From DATBHW01 sp046704085 (lineage in GTDB: Bacteria; Chloroflexota; Ktedonobacteria; Ktedonobacterales; DATBGS01): a stretch of 37,819 nt of DNA. The notes under the pieces are model-generated. The model was not told the origin of the DNA. It saw only the letters and a list, made by a program, of their open reading frames with translations, and made no database searches. Shown here piece by piece: positions 15,470 through 23,432 of the stretch. Position 1 is the first letter of the stretch; the number at the start of each line of letters is the position of its first letter. The stretch is from the NCBI GenBank assembly GCA_046704085.1, contig JBJKSJ010000127.1, positions 1-37,819 of the forward strand, written 5' to 3'. A program made the translations under genes and the position numbers.

Positions 15470-16588
15470 TCACTCGTCCTCTGGCTCCCGCTCCGGCGAG
15501 GTCCATCCCTGGCGGACCTGGGGTTTGTTTGGCCGACGGCGATAGCCAAACAGGCCATGCAGATCGCGCAGTGCTGCCACGATAGCATCGGGATTCCAGC
15601 GCGAAGATTGCGGCGGCCCATAGCCCAGCGTATCCACCACCTCGTCACCACCAAGCAAGACATTAAAGCAAGAGGTCGCCGACTGCGCCAGCGCATCGAT
15701 GTCATAGCCTCCCTCCTGCACCAACAGCAGGCGGCCATCACAATACTCCTCGGCCACCTCTTTGAGCAGGCGGGTAATCATCACAAAATCGACATTCGCC
15801 AGCAGCAGCTCGCCCAGCGGATCGCGCCAGTGAGCGTCAAATCCAGCAGACACCAGCAGCGCCTCGGGCCGAAAACGATCCGCCAGCGGTGTAATTACCT
15901 GGCGAAAGACGGCGTCAAAGACCGCCCAATCTGTGCCAGCAGGCAGGGGAATATTGACCGTCGTGCCCAACCCGTTGCCCTCGCCCATCTCATCCGAGCG
16001 TCCGCTGCCCGGATACCAGGGATATTGATGCGTAGAGACATAGAGGACGCGCGGGTCTTCGTAAAAGACTTCCTGCGTACCATTGCCGTGATGCACATCA
16101 TAATCAACAATCATCACCCGCTTGAGGCCATGATGGTCAAGCGCGTAGCGCGCCGCCACCGCAACGTTATTAAAGAGGCAGAATCCCATCGCCTGGTCTG
16201 GCATCGCGTGATGGCCCGGAGGCCGCACCAGCGCGTAGCCATTGCGCGCCTGGCCCTCCAGGATCGCATCCAGCGCCACCAGCGGCGCCCCCGCCGCCAT
16301 CAGCGCCACATCATACGAGCGCGCCGAAACATAGGTATCAGCATCCAGGCGACCGCCGCCAGTCTTTGACGCCTCGGCAATAGACTGAATATACGCGCGC
16401 GTATGCACCGTCGCCAGTTCGTCTTCAGTGGCCGGGCGCGGCGCCAGGCGCAGCACATCGGGTCGATCCAACCAGTGCAGCCGCTCAAGTTGTTGATAGA
16501 TCGCCTCTACCCGGCGCGGGGATTCTACATGCCGCGCCGGGTTCCGGTGTTCCAGGAAGATCGGATCGTAGACAAACGCAGTCGCCAT
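15470..16588 (-). CDS. Histone-deacetylase-superfamily (AcuC-like) deacetylase
   Basis: Zinc-dependent arginase/deacetylase-fold enzyme of 372 residues. Visible landmarks are the catalytic His pair in LVRPPGHHAMP, the FCLFNNVAVAA segment, the zinc ligands in IVDYDVHHGNGTQ (Asp and His), the third zinc Asp in SAGFDAHWRDPLG, and the C-terminal glycine-rich QEGGYD with the active-site Tyr. All key residues are intact. Relatives remove acetyl groups from lysines (AcuC acts on acetyl-CoA synthetase in Bacillus) or from polyamines. The gene starts one base after the sucD stop and is followed 10 bases later by a GNAT acetyltransferase, so the operon encodes both a probable acyl donor enzyme and opposing acyltransferase and deacylase activities. 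Protein-lysine deacylation is my inference from this context. Confidence 0.93.
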   Translation of the reverse strand: MATAFVYDPIFLEHRNPARHVESPRRVEAIYQQLERLHWLDRPDVLRLAPRPATEDELATVHTRAYIQSIAEASKTGGGRLDADTYVSARSYDVALMAAGAPLVALDAILEGQARNGYALVRPPGHHAMPDQAMGFCLFNNVAVAARYALDHHGLKRVMIVDYDVHHGNGTQEVFYEDPRVLYVSTHQYPWYPGSGRSDEMGEGNGLGTTVNIPLPAGTDWAVFDAVFRQVITPLADRFRPEALLVSAGFDAHWRDPLGELLLANVDFVMITRLLKEVAEEYCDGRLLLVQEGGYDIDALAQSATSCFNVLLGGDEVVDTLGYGPPQSSRWNPDAIVAALRDLHGLFGYRRRPNKPQVRQGWTSPEREPEDE

Positions 16589-16589
16589 G

Positions 16590-17465
16590 TCAGAGCTTCT
16601 TCCCCGCCACCTGCTTCAACAGATCAGGAATGTCGAAAATCGTATCGGCCACCGGAACGCCTGCCGCTTGCAGCGCAGCCACTTTACCCTGCGCCGTGCC
16701 GGTATTGCCAGAAACAATCGCGCCCGCGTGGCCCATGCGCTTGCCTGGCGGAGCCGTGCGCCCGGAGATAAAGCCAACCACCGGCTTACTCATCTCTTTG
16801 ATATACTCAGCGGCATCTTCTTCATCGCTGCCGCCAATCTCGCCGCACATCACCACTGCATCAGTCTGCTCATCGCGCTCAAAGAGACGCAGGCAATCGG
16901 TAAACGTCGTCCCAATGATCGGATCGCCCCCAATACCTACACAGGTGGACTGCCCGATCCCGGCGCTCGTGAGCAGCGACACAACCTCATACGTCAACGT
17001 GCCAGAGCGCGAGATAAAGCCTACGCGCCCCTCGCGGAAGATGCTATACGGAATAATTCCAATCTTGCCCACGCCAGGCGTGCAAAGCCCTGGGCAGTTC
17101 GGCCCAATCAGCCGCACTTGCTTCTCCTTGACGCGAATCATCACCCGCACCATATCCAGCACCGGGATATTCTCCGTAATGCAGACAATCAGGCGGATGC
17201 CTGCATCAGCCGCCTCCATAATGGCATCGGCAGCGCCCGCCGGGGGCACAAAAATGCAGCTCGCGTTTGCCTTCGTCTCTTGCTTCGCCTGGGCCACCGT
17301 ATCGAAGACCGGCACCCCCTCAACCTGCGTCCCGCCTTTCCCTGGCGTCACACCACCAACCAGGGCCGTTTTGGCAGCTAACATATTCTTCGTATGAAAT
17401 TGTCCTTCGCGCCCAGTGATACCCTGGACGATCACGCGCGAGGCTTGATCGAGAAGAATGCTCAT
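16590..17465 (-). CDS. sucD: Succinyl-CoA synthetase alpha subunit
   Basis: The alpha subunit carries the phospho-histidine that relays phosphate between nucleotide and succinate in the TCA-cycle reaction succinyl-CoA + NDP + Pi = succinate + CoA + NTP. The CoA-binding Rossmann segment VIVQGITGREGQFHTKNML is at the N-terminus, and GGVTPGKGG follows. The active-site His is H246 in GKRMGHAGAI, the same number as in E. coli. Length (291 residues) is standard. Its ATG overlaps the sucC stop by four bases and its stop lies one base before the deacetylase start, indicating one polycistronic message. Confidence 0.98.
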   Translation of the reverse strand: MSILLDQASRVIVQGITGREGQFHTKNMLAAKTALVGGVTPGKGGTQVEGVPVFDTVAQAKQETKANASCIFVPPAGAADAIMEAADAGIRLIVCITENIPVLDMVRVMIRVKEKQVRLIGPNCPGLCTPGVGKIGIIPYSIFREGRVGFISRSGTLTYEVVSLLTSAGIGQSTCVGIGGDPIIGTTFTDCLRLFERDEQTDAVVMCGEIGGSDEEDAAEYIKEMSKPVVGFISGRTAPPGKRMGHAGAIVSGNTGTAQGKVAALQAAGVPVADTIFDIPDLLKQVAGKKL

Positions 17466-18604
17466 GCCTGCTCCTTTATCGCCGCCACAATCTTTTGCGC
17501 CGCGTCGCGCATATCCTGGCCCCAGGTGAGGCCAGCGTCGGCCAGCATCGCCCGGCCTTCGGCTTCGCCCGTCCCCGACAAACGAACAACAATAGGCATC
17601 CCTTTGGGCAATTCTGCCTGCGCCATAATCACCCCGCGCGCCACTTCTTCGCCACGAGTAATGCCACCAAAAATATTGACCAGAATGCCCTTGACATCAG
17701 GATCGTGGGCCAGGAACAGCATCGCCTTCTTCAGTAATTCCGCCTTGGCTCCGCCGCCAAAATCGTAAAAGTTGGCGGGTTTGCCTCCCACACGCGCCAC
17801 CATATCCACCGTCGCCATCGCCAACCCGGCCCCATTAGCGATCACCCCCACATTCCCATCCAGCTTGACATAAGAAGCCAACCCTTGCTCGTGGGCCTCG
17901 TATTCAATCGGGTTCGCCTCTTCCGGCTCGGCCCAGGCAGCATATTCTTTCTGGCGCGCCAGGGCGTTATCATCAATCAGAATCTTCGCATCGGCGGCCA
18001 GCACCTGCCCATCGGCGGTCAGCGCCAGCGGATTGATCTCAGCAAGCTGAGCATCAGCTCCGATGAAGGCTTGCGCCAGCGCCGAGAGAATCGCGCCACC
18101 CCTGGCAATCACGACGGATGGCACCCCCGCGTCAGCCAGCATCTGGCGCGCCTCAAACGCGGGCAATCCCCAACGCACATCAACCACCCGACGGATAATC
18201 TTCTCCGGCGTGGTTGCCGCTACTTCTTCAATATCAACGCCCCCAGCCGCGCTGACCATCGCTACGGGCGCCTGCGCTGCCCGGTCCAGCACAATGCCGA
18301 TATAATACTCCTCTTCAATCTCCAGCTTGGGAACCACCAACACCTTCTGAACGGTCAACCCCTTAATCTTCATCCCCAGTACACGCCCGGCGGCCTCGCG
18401 TGCCTGCTCAGGGGTATCACCAAACTGGATGCCACCAGCCTTGCCGCGTCCACCTACATACACCTGCGCCTTGATGACCACCGGCACGCCAAACTCGCGG
18501 GCGATCTGCTCGGCCTCCTGGGGCGTCGTTGCCACATAGCCTGGCTGAATGGGAATCCCATAGCGGCTCAAGATGTCCTTGGCCTGATACTCATGGATCT
18601 TCAT
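17462..18604 (-). CDS. sucC: Succinyl-CoA synthetase beta subunit
   Basis: The beta subunit contains the ATP-grasp nucleotide-binding domain and part of the succinate site. It begins MKIHEYQAKDILSRYGIP and carries KAQVYVGGRGKAGGI, AEINPLAL, and the C-terminal CoA-ligase segment GILVNIFGGITRGEEVA. Length (380 residues) is typical. A good ribosome-binding site (AAGGAG) precedes the ATG by about 6 bases. It is the first gene of the four-gene operon and is driven by a near-perfect promoter; the divergent neighbour is the universal stress protein gene. Confidence 0.98.
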   Translation of the reverse strand: MKIHEYQAKDILSRYGIPIQPGYVATTPQEAEQIAREFGVPVVIKAQVYVGGRGKAGGIQFGDTPEQAREAAGRVLGMKIKGLTVQKVLVVPKLEIEEEYYIGIVLDRAAQAPVAMVSAAGGVDIEEVAATTPEKIIRRVVDVRWGLPAFEARQMLADAGVPSVVIARGGAILSALAQAFIGADAQLAEINPLALTADGQVLAADAKILIDDNALARQKEYAAWAEPEEANPIEYEAHEQGLASYVKLDGNVGVIANGAGLAMATVDMVARVGGKPANFYDFGGGAKAELLKKAMLFLAHDPDVKGILVNIFGGITRGEEVARGVIMAQAELPKGMPIVVRLSGTGEAEGRAMLADAGLTWGQDMRDAAQKIVAAIKEQA

Positions 18605-18663
18605 ATCGACTCCTTATCATAGCTACCACCCCACCACCCCTGTAACGCTGGCTTCGCGCCCGC

Positions 18664-18693
18664 ATTATACTGGCCTTGCAGAAGGAGTGTCAA
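18664..18693 (-). promoter_or_regulatory. Consensus promoter of the sucCD-deacetylase-GNAT operon
   Basis: On the minus strand TTGACA (18693-18688), an 18-base spacer and TATAAT (18669-18664) both match the sigma-70/sigma-A consensus exactly. The predicted start near 18657 leaves a leader of about 50 bases. This is the strongest promoter that I can see in the window. Confidence 0.88.
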
Positions 18694-18821
18694 GCGACGG
18701 GCGAAATCGAAGAGACATTCCTTGCTCTATATAGTAATGCTTGCGTGCTATCTCCGCAAAAGATGGACCGATAAGACAAGGCCCATTCTTTGCATATCCC
18801 TTTATTGTCAGGCCCTTGACA

Positions 18822-18860
18822 TGGTATAATTTAAGAGACGTAGCAAACGAACGTCTCTTA
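18822..18860 (+). promoter_or_regulatory. Promoter and overlapping palindromic operator of the USP gene
   Basis: TGGTATAAT (18822-18830) is an extended -10 without a clear -35. A perfect inverted repeat, TAAGAGACGT (18832-18841) and ACGTCTCTTA (18851-18860), begins two bases after it and therefore spans the predicted transcription start near 18837. GGAGG (18861-18865) and the ATG follow directly. The placement fits a repressor operator better than an mRNA hairpin, since part of one arm may not be transcribed. Confidence 0.65.
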
Positions 18861-18871
18861 GGAGGATTTCG

Positions 18872-19441
18872 ATGAGCATTCTAGAGCGGCTTGGCATTCA
18901 CCCTGGACGAGCCGCCGATAAATTAGATACCGATGGTGAAACCTTTGCCCATTTTAGTGCGGCCAGCCGCACCAGCGGCGCAGTCAGTCTGAACGAAGAA
19001 AGCCCCCACCCACGCCGGAATGTACTCGTTGCTATACATGGCGACGACATGGATGAAGAGTTAGTGCGCCTGGGCTGCATGATGGCAAAAGCCAAAAAGG
19101 GCCGCGTCTTCGGCGTCTATGGCGTTGAGGTGCCGCGCACCCTGCCGGTTGATGCCGCCTTGCCAGAGGTCACAGAAAAAGCTGGGCACGCGCTGGAACA
19201 GGCAGTGGTGATGGCCGAGCATGCAAACTCTGAAATTGAACCGGAGATCGTGCAATCGCGTAATTATGGACAAAGCCTGGTTGATGAGGCCGATTCGCAT
19301 CAATGCGGCCTGCTCATCCTGGGCATTCCCTATCGCACCGACCGCAGCGGGCGCTTTGATCCCGGCGAGACGATTCCCTACGTCCTCAACCACGCCAAAT
19401 GTCGCGTCTGGGTCATTCGCGGCCAGCAGCGCGGCTGCTAA
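18872..19441 (+). CDS. Universal stress protein (UspA-like) domain protein
   Basis: A 189-residue protein with a hydrophilic ~48-residue N-terminal extension followed by one UspA-like alpha/beta domain. Strand 1 is RNVLVAIHGDDMDEELVRLGCMMA. The middle part is KGRVFGVYGVEVPRTLPVD, and the end is CGLLILGIPYRTDRSGRFDPGETIPYVLNHAKCRVWVIR. The nucleotide-binding pattern G-2x-G-9x-G(S/T) is only partly kept (GIPYRTDRSGRFDPGET), so ATP binding is uncertain. USP proteins act in the cytoplasm in stress tolerance or as regulators of transporters and kinases. GGAGG lies 6 bases before the ATG, and a palindrome across the promoter implies regulation. A terminator-like structure follows before the GAF gene. 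Confidence 0.85.
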   Translation: MSILERLGIHPGRAADKLDTDGETFAHFSAASRTSGAVSLNEESPHPRRNVLVAIHGDDMDEELVRLGCMMAKAKKGRVFGVYGVEVPRTLPVDAALPEVTEKAGHALEQAVVMAEHANSEIEPEIVQSRNYGQSLVDEADSHQCGLLILGIPYRTDRSGRFDPGETIPYVLNHAKCRVWVIRGQQRGC

Positions 19442-19455
19442 CACACGGAACCATC

Positions 19456-19510
19456 CACGCTTATCCGCTCCCCGGCGACCCGGCAGAGCGGCCAGGGTGA
19501 GCGTGTTTTT
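19456..19510 (+). terminator. Probable intrinsic terminator after the USP gene
   Basis: CACGCT (19456-19461) pairs with AGCGTG (19500-19505), with an inner CCGCTC/GAGCGG pairing separated by an internal loop. Five Ts follow directly (19506-19510). The interrupted stem makes its strength uncertain, but the T-run is well placed. Confidence 0.6.
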
Positions 19511-19536
19511 AGGCGACCAGAGACAAAGGAGTGGAC

Positions 19537-20178
19537 ATGGCAGACCATCAAGCCTCCGGCAGTTTATACAGCGCATCAGCGGATAAAGGGCACGAGTATT
19601 TTCGCGCGCTCTATCGGGTGGTCACGGCAGTCAACTCCAGCTTGCATCTCCATACCGTCCTCAATCTGGTCGCCGAAAAAGTCGCTGAGGCGCTCAACGC
19701 CAAAGCGTGTTCACTCCGCCTGCTGGACCGCACAACCGACACCCTCACGATCAGCGCCATGCACGGCTTGAGCCAACAATATATGCAAAAAGGGCCGGTC
19801 AAATTGGAAAAAAGCCAGCTTGACCAGCAAGTTTTGCAGGGCCAGACCGTTTACATCCGCAACGCGGCAAACGATCCGCGCTTCCAATACCCCGAACAGG
19901 CGCGCACAGAAGGCATCGTTTCTGTCTTTTGCGTCCCACTGGTCAGCAAAGGGCAAGTGCTAGGCGTCCTGCGTGCCTACAGCGACGTGGAGCGCGAATT
20001 CAGCGCCTTCGATGAGGAGTTTCTCCGCACCCTGGCAAGCGTAAGCGCGCTGGCGATTGAGAACGCGCGCCTCTACGAAGCGTTGAAGCGCGACCTGGAT
20101 GAAACCATCCTGACGCTCTGGGGCGAAACACCGATCCCGGCCACCCTTGATGAGCCAGACCAGCACCATGCCGATTGA
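19537..20178 (+). CDS. Single GAF-domain protein
   Basis: From ATG 19537 (AAAGGAG 6 bases upstream; an in-frame GTG at 19531 is less likely) the protein has 213 residues and almost consists of one GAF domain. The domain runs from FRALYRVVTAVNSSLHLHTVLNLVAEKV through ACSLRLLDRTTDTLTISAMHGLS and VFCVPLVSKGQVLGVLRAYS to the closing helix EEFLRTLASVSALAIENARLYEAL. The tail of about 30 residues is acidic. No output domain is attached, so it may bind a small ligand (cyclic nucleotide, nitrate, tetrapyrrole) and act on a partner. It follows the USP gene in the same direction. Ligand and partner are not recognisable. Confidence 0.85.
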   Translation: MADHQASGSLYSASADKGHEYFRALYRVVTAVNSSLHLHTVLNLVAEKVAEALNAKACSLRLLDRTTDTLTISAMHGLSQQYMQKGPVKLEKSQLDQQVLQGQTVYIRNAANDPRFQYPEQARTEGIVSVFCVPLVSKGQVLGVLRAYSDVEREFSAFDEEFLRTLASVSALAIENARLYEALKRDLDETILTLWGETPIPATLDEPDQHHAD

Positions 20179-20202
20179 GCGCCTGTCTTTGAGGCGTGGG
20201 GC

Positions 20203-20231
20203 TTGCAATCAACGCCTGGATATGGTATAGT
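20203..20231 (+). promoter_or_regulatory. Promoter of tRNA-Ala
   Basis: TTGCAA (20203-20208), a 17-base spacer and TATAGT (20226-20231), preceded by TATGG as in the thrS promoter. The predicted start near 20238 is six bases before the mature tRNA 5' end. Confidence 0.8.
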
Positions 20232-20243
20232 TACTTCGCGCCT

Positions 20244-20319
20244 GGGGATGTAGCTCAGCTGGGAGAGCGCGACAATCGCACTGTCGAGGTCAGGGGTTCG
20301 AGCCCCCTCATCTCCACCA
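20244..20319 (+). tRNA. tRNA-Ala(CGC), CCA encoded
   Basis: A 76-base cloverleaf. The acceptor GGGGATG pairs with CATCTCC and contains the G3-U70 wobble that identifies alanine tRNA. The D arm is GCTCAGCTGGGAGAGC. The anticodon stem CGACA/TGTCG encloses the loop ATCGCAC, giving anticodon CGC (codon GCG). The T arm is AGGGG TTCGAGC CCCCT. The discriminator is A and the 3' CCA is encoded. Confidence 0.97.
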
Positions 20320-20327
20320 CACCAGAA

Positions 20328-20359
20328 ATGCCCCTTCGCCAATCCTGGCGAAGGGGCAT
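20328..20359. terminator. Bidirectional terminator between tRNA-Ala and the PP2C gene
   Basis: ATGCCCCTTCGCC (20328-20340) and GGCGAAGGGGCAT (20347-20359) pair perfectly over 13 bp with a 6-base loop. The two flanking transcripts converge here. T-runs are short on both strands (ATTC on plus, ATTTCT on minus). Confidence 0.75.
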
Positions 20360-20386
20360 TCGCGCATCTCCGCGACCGATACCACC

Positions 20387-21559
20387 CTACACTTTTTTGC
20401 CGCTTGAGCCAGCTTTTTGCGGCGACCGGCGCTCTGGAGTCTTGGCACCAGATTCCCCACTCTGCGCCTTTGGCTCGGCTTTTGGCTTTGGACGCGCGAG
20501 CGTCTTGGGCTTTGACTCAACTTTTGGCTGGGAACGCGCGGGCGCCTTGGGCCTTGGGGCAGGCTTGGTCTTGGCCGTCACTGTTGCCTTGCGCGTCGGC
20601 TGCGTCTTGGAAGGCTCAGGAGCCTTGCGCGTCGGCTGCGTCTTGACACGGCTCGGCGCCTTGGGCGCGGCAGGCACCACACTCACATCGATCACAATGG
20701 CGCTCATATCATCAGGCTTTGAGCGCATCGTCGCCTGCAATCCTCGTTGAGAACGCTCGCGCGCCGCCCGGACTAATGCCTCGCCATCATTGCGGCCCGG
20801 CTTGCGCAGAATGCGGGTAATCTCCGCTTCGGTCAGATTGTCGTGAATCCCATCACTACAGACCAGCACGCGGTCGCCAGGACGCAGTTCTTGCTCACCC
20901 ACATGCACCTCTGGCTCACCCCGACCGCCAATCGCCTGCGTAATCAAGCCGCGCTGATAAAAATACCGTTTCTGGCGATCATCCAGGTCTTGCCAATTTT
21001 CCGCTTGATCGATCTGATAGGCTTCTTCATCGCTGATCAGGCCCACCGCGACATGCGTTGAAAGAATGCCATCATCCACCGTCACACGCTCTAAAGCGCC
21101 TCGCGCGTGCAGGAGATACAGCCGACTATCACCAACATGCCCATGCACCAACAGCCGCCGATGATCAGGCGTCTCCCAGAGCCTGGCAACAATCGCCGTC
21201 GTCGCCATCCCCGTCAATTCAGGCTGGCGCTCCACCGCCGCGCGCACCTGCCGATCAGCCTCCAGCAGCGCCTCTTGCATCAGCGCGCGCTGACTCGCCA
21301 GATTCTGCGCAGAGGCCGCCCGACTCCGCCAGGTCGCAAGCACCGACTGAGCAGCAATACGCGAGGCCACCTCGCCCCCTTCATAGCCACCTACGCCATC
21401 AAAGACCGCCGCAAGGTCAAGTGTGAGATCAATAAGAACCGCATCCTCATTGGAATCAGGATGATCCTGAGAGGGAAGCGTAGACCAATAGACACGCAAT
21501 CCGCTGCGCAGGCGTTTTGTGCGTGTTTCAGCAGGGGTAGTTGGAACTGTCAAGGACAT
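20387..21559 (-). CDS. PP2C-family Ser/Thr protein phosphatase with a basic repetitive tail
   Basis: Metal-dependent phosphatase of 390 residues from ATG 21559; an adjacent TTG at 21562 is also in frame. The PPM motifs are all present in the first ~260 residues: DSNEDAVL, AVFDGVGGYEGGEVAS with metal Asp and Gly, GMATTAIVA, HGHVGDSRLYL, VCSDGIHDNLTEAEI and DDMSAIVI. The last ~120 residues are Lys/Pro/Ala/Thr-rich with no fold. They include KTQPTRKA twice, encoded by a 24-base perfect repeat at 20586-20609 and 20622-20645. In Actinobacteria such a phosphatase (PstP) sits with FhaA, FhaB and RodA; here those genes are 11 kb away on the same strand. No cognate Ser/Thr kinase is in the window. The tail could bind acidic partners or nucleic acid. 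Confidence 0.92.
   Translation of the reverse strand: MSLTVPTTPAETRTKRLRSGLRVYWSTLPSQDHPDSNEDAVLIDLTLDLAAVFDGVGGYEGGEVASRIAAQSVLATWRSRAASAQNLASQRALMQEALLEADRQVRAAVERQPELTGMATTAIVARLWETPDHRRLLVHGHVGDSRLYLLHARGALERVTVDDGILSTHVAVGLISDEEAYQIDQAENWQDLDDRQKRYFYQRGLITQAIGGRGEPEVHVGEQELRPGDRVLVCSDGIHDNLTEAEITRILRKPGRNDGEALVRAARERSQRGLQATMRSKPDDMSAIVIDVSVVPAAPKAPSRVKTQPTRKAPEPSKTQPTRKATVTAKTKPAPRPKAPARSQPKVESKPKTLARPKPKAEPKAQSGESGAKTPERRSPQKAGSSGKKV
20586..20645 (-). repeat. Perfect 24-base direct repeat in the PP2C tail
   Basis: The same 24 bases occur at 20586-20609 and 20622-20645, a period of 36 bases or 12 codons. They encode the duplicated KTQPTRKA unit of the basic tail. This is an in-frame duplication in low-complexity sequence. 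Confidence 0.9.
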
Positions 21560-21709
21560 CAACTCGCTCTCTTACCAGACAACAAACGGCAGCGCCTTGC
21601 CAACCGAACACCAGAGCATATTCGTGGGTATATCAGAGAATAACCATAGGCCATGCGCGTGTCGGAAAATCTGTTATCCGCTATTGTAACACACAATCAA
21701 AACAAGGAC

Positions 21710-23236
21710 TTATCCTGCTTGCATACGTGGGCGATATTGGATAGCCTCGGCCAGATGGTTGACGCCAATCCCTTCTGCATCTGCCAGATCAGCAATCGTG
21801 CGCGCCAGCTTCAGAATCCGATGAAATGCGCGCGCCGAGAGATGTAATTGCTGCATGGCGGCTTTCAGCAGGCTCTGTCCCCCTGCTTCCACCTCACAGA
21901 ACGCCCGCACCTCGGCTGGCCCCATCTCGGCATTGCAGGTCAGTTTTGTTCCGGCAAAGCGCCGCGCCTGGCGTTCACGCGCCGCCTGCACCCGTGCGCG
22001 AATCGCCGCTGAACGCTCCACATCGCGCCGATCTGCCAGCTTCTCATAATCCACACGCGGCACCTCAACGTGAATATCGATGCGGTCCAGCAACGGCCCA
22101 CTAATGCGGCGCTGATATTTCGCAATCGCGCCCGACGAGCAGGTACATTCTTTCACGGGGTCGGAAGCATAGCCACATGGGCAGGGATTCATCGCCGCCA
22201 CCAGCATAAAATTGGCTGGAAATGTCACTGTCCCCTGCGCCCGCGAAATCGTTACGAGCTTATCTTCTAACGGCTGACGCATTACCTCCAACACATTCTG
22301 CCCAAACTCCGGCAGTTCATCCAGAAACAGCACCCCGCGATGCGCCAGACTAATCTCGCCGGGGCGCGGCCAGCGCCCACCACCAACCAGCCCCGCGTGG
22401 CTGATCGTGTGGTGTGGCGCCCGAAAGGGGCGCTGAGTAATCAGCGGCACATCAGATGGCAGGAGGCCGCTCACGCTATAAATCTTGGTCACATCCAGCG
22501 CTTCTTCAATCGTCATGCGCGGCAGAATCGAAGGCGTCACCCGCGCCAGCAGCGTCTTGCCCGACCCTGGTGGCCCACTCATCAGCAGGTTATGCCCGCC
22601 ACTCGCCGCCACCTCCAGCGCCCGCTTCACATGCTCCTGCCCACGCACGTCGGCCATATCGTACCCATACAGCGCCTGCTCTTGCGTGTCAAGAAGCCTG
22701 GGGTCGCCTACGTAAGGCTCGATCAGTTGCTCACCGCGCAGATGCGCCCCAAGCTGGGCCAGGCTCTCCACCGGGTAGATCGCCACCTCCCGCACCAGCG
22801 CGGCTTCCAGCGCATCCACTGCCGGGACAAAAACAGACCGCACTTTTTTATCGCGCGCCAGCGACACCATCGGCAAAATCCCATCCGTATGGCGCAAGTT
22901 GCCATCCAGCGAGAGTTCACCCAGAAAGAGCGCATCGGAGACATCGGCAAACGCCTGCTCGGAGGCAAGCAAGATCGCTACCGCAATCGGCAGGTCATAC
23001 GCTGGCCCCTCTTTGCGCAAATCCGCCGGAGCCAGATTCACCGTCAGCCGCTTCATCGGAAAGATCGCGCCGCTGTTCTTCAGGGCCGCGCGCGTGCGCT
23101 CCTTCGATTCCTGCACAGCGGCATCCGGCAGGCCCACAATGGTAAACGAAGGTAACCCATGCCCAATATCGACCTCGACCTCAACCAGCGCCCCATCCAG
23201 ACCGACAATCGCGCAGCTCCGCACCTTCGCCAGCAT
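21710..23236 (-). CDS. YifB/ComM-family AAA+ ATPase (Mg-chelatase-like)
   Basis: A 508-residue protein from ATG 23236 (GGAGG four bases upstream), the standard family length; the longer open frame upstream has no family similarity. The N-terminal ChlI/Lon-like domain opens MLAKVRSCAIVGLDGALVEVEVDIG and contains GLPDAAVQESKERTRAAL and the KRLTVNLAPADLRKEGP segment. The AAA+ core has Walker A SGPPGSGKT and Walker B LFLDELPEF. A Cys-rich segment (NPCPCGYAS...ECTCSS) precedes the C-terminal domain, as in ComM. Relatives are hexameric helicases that promote branch migration during natural transformation. The gene is divergent from the 3-hydroxyacyl-CoA dehydrogenase gene. Assignment to the family is firm; a role in DNA uptake here is inferred. 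Confidence 0.95.
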   Translation of the reverse strand: MLAKVRSCAIVGLDGALVEVEVDIGHGLPSFTIVGLPDAAVQESKERTRAALKNSGAIFPMKRLTVNLAPADLRKEGPAYDLPIAVAILLASEQAFADVSDALFLGELSLDGNLRHTDGILPMVSLARDKKVRSVFVPAVDALEAALVREVAIYPVESLAQLGAHLRGEQLIEPYVGDPRLLDTQEQALYGYDMADVRGQEHVKRALEVAASGGHNLLMSGPPGSGKTLLARVTPSILPRMTIEEALDVTKIYSVSGLLPSDVPLITQRPFRAPHHTISHAGLVGGGRWPRPGEISLAHRGVLFLDELPEFGQNVLEVMRQPLEDKLVTISRAQGTVTFPANFMLVAAMNPCPCGYASDPVKECTCSSGAIAKYQRRISGPLLDRIDIHVEVPRVDYEKLADRRDVERSAAIRARVQAARERQARRFAGTKLTCNAEMGPAEVRAFCEVEAGGQSLLKAAMQQLHLSARAFHRILKLARTIADLADAEGIGVNHLAEAIQYRPRMQAG

Positions 23237-23432
23237 ACATCCTCCGCCTGGTTTCTTGGCTGGCGATGGACACCAGCCAAGAGGATTTGATGCTTTGCGC
23301 CCCCGCGCAGTCAGCAGACGAGAGGTGGCTCTAGACAAGCGCTCACATCTGCCAGCCAAAGCATATCATGCCGGTCAACAGTGTAGAGCGAGAGAATAGC
23401 CTGCCAACAATGTCACCTCTCAGCGTCTTGCA

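Noticed and set aside
15460..15741. Longer N-terminus for the GNAT gene
   Set aside because: The extension overlaps the deacetylase C-terminus in another frame and has no similarity to GNAT proteins; ATG 15459 has a strong ribosome-binding site.
18816..18821. TTGACA in front of the USP gene as a -35 box
   Set aside because: It lies only three bases before the TATAAT, and no -10 occurs at the proper distance downstream, so it is probably coincidental.
20586..20645. Start of a CRISPR-like repeat array
   Set aside because: There are only two units, in frame within coding low-complexity sequence, without spacers or cas genes.
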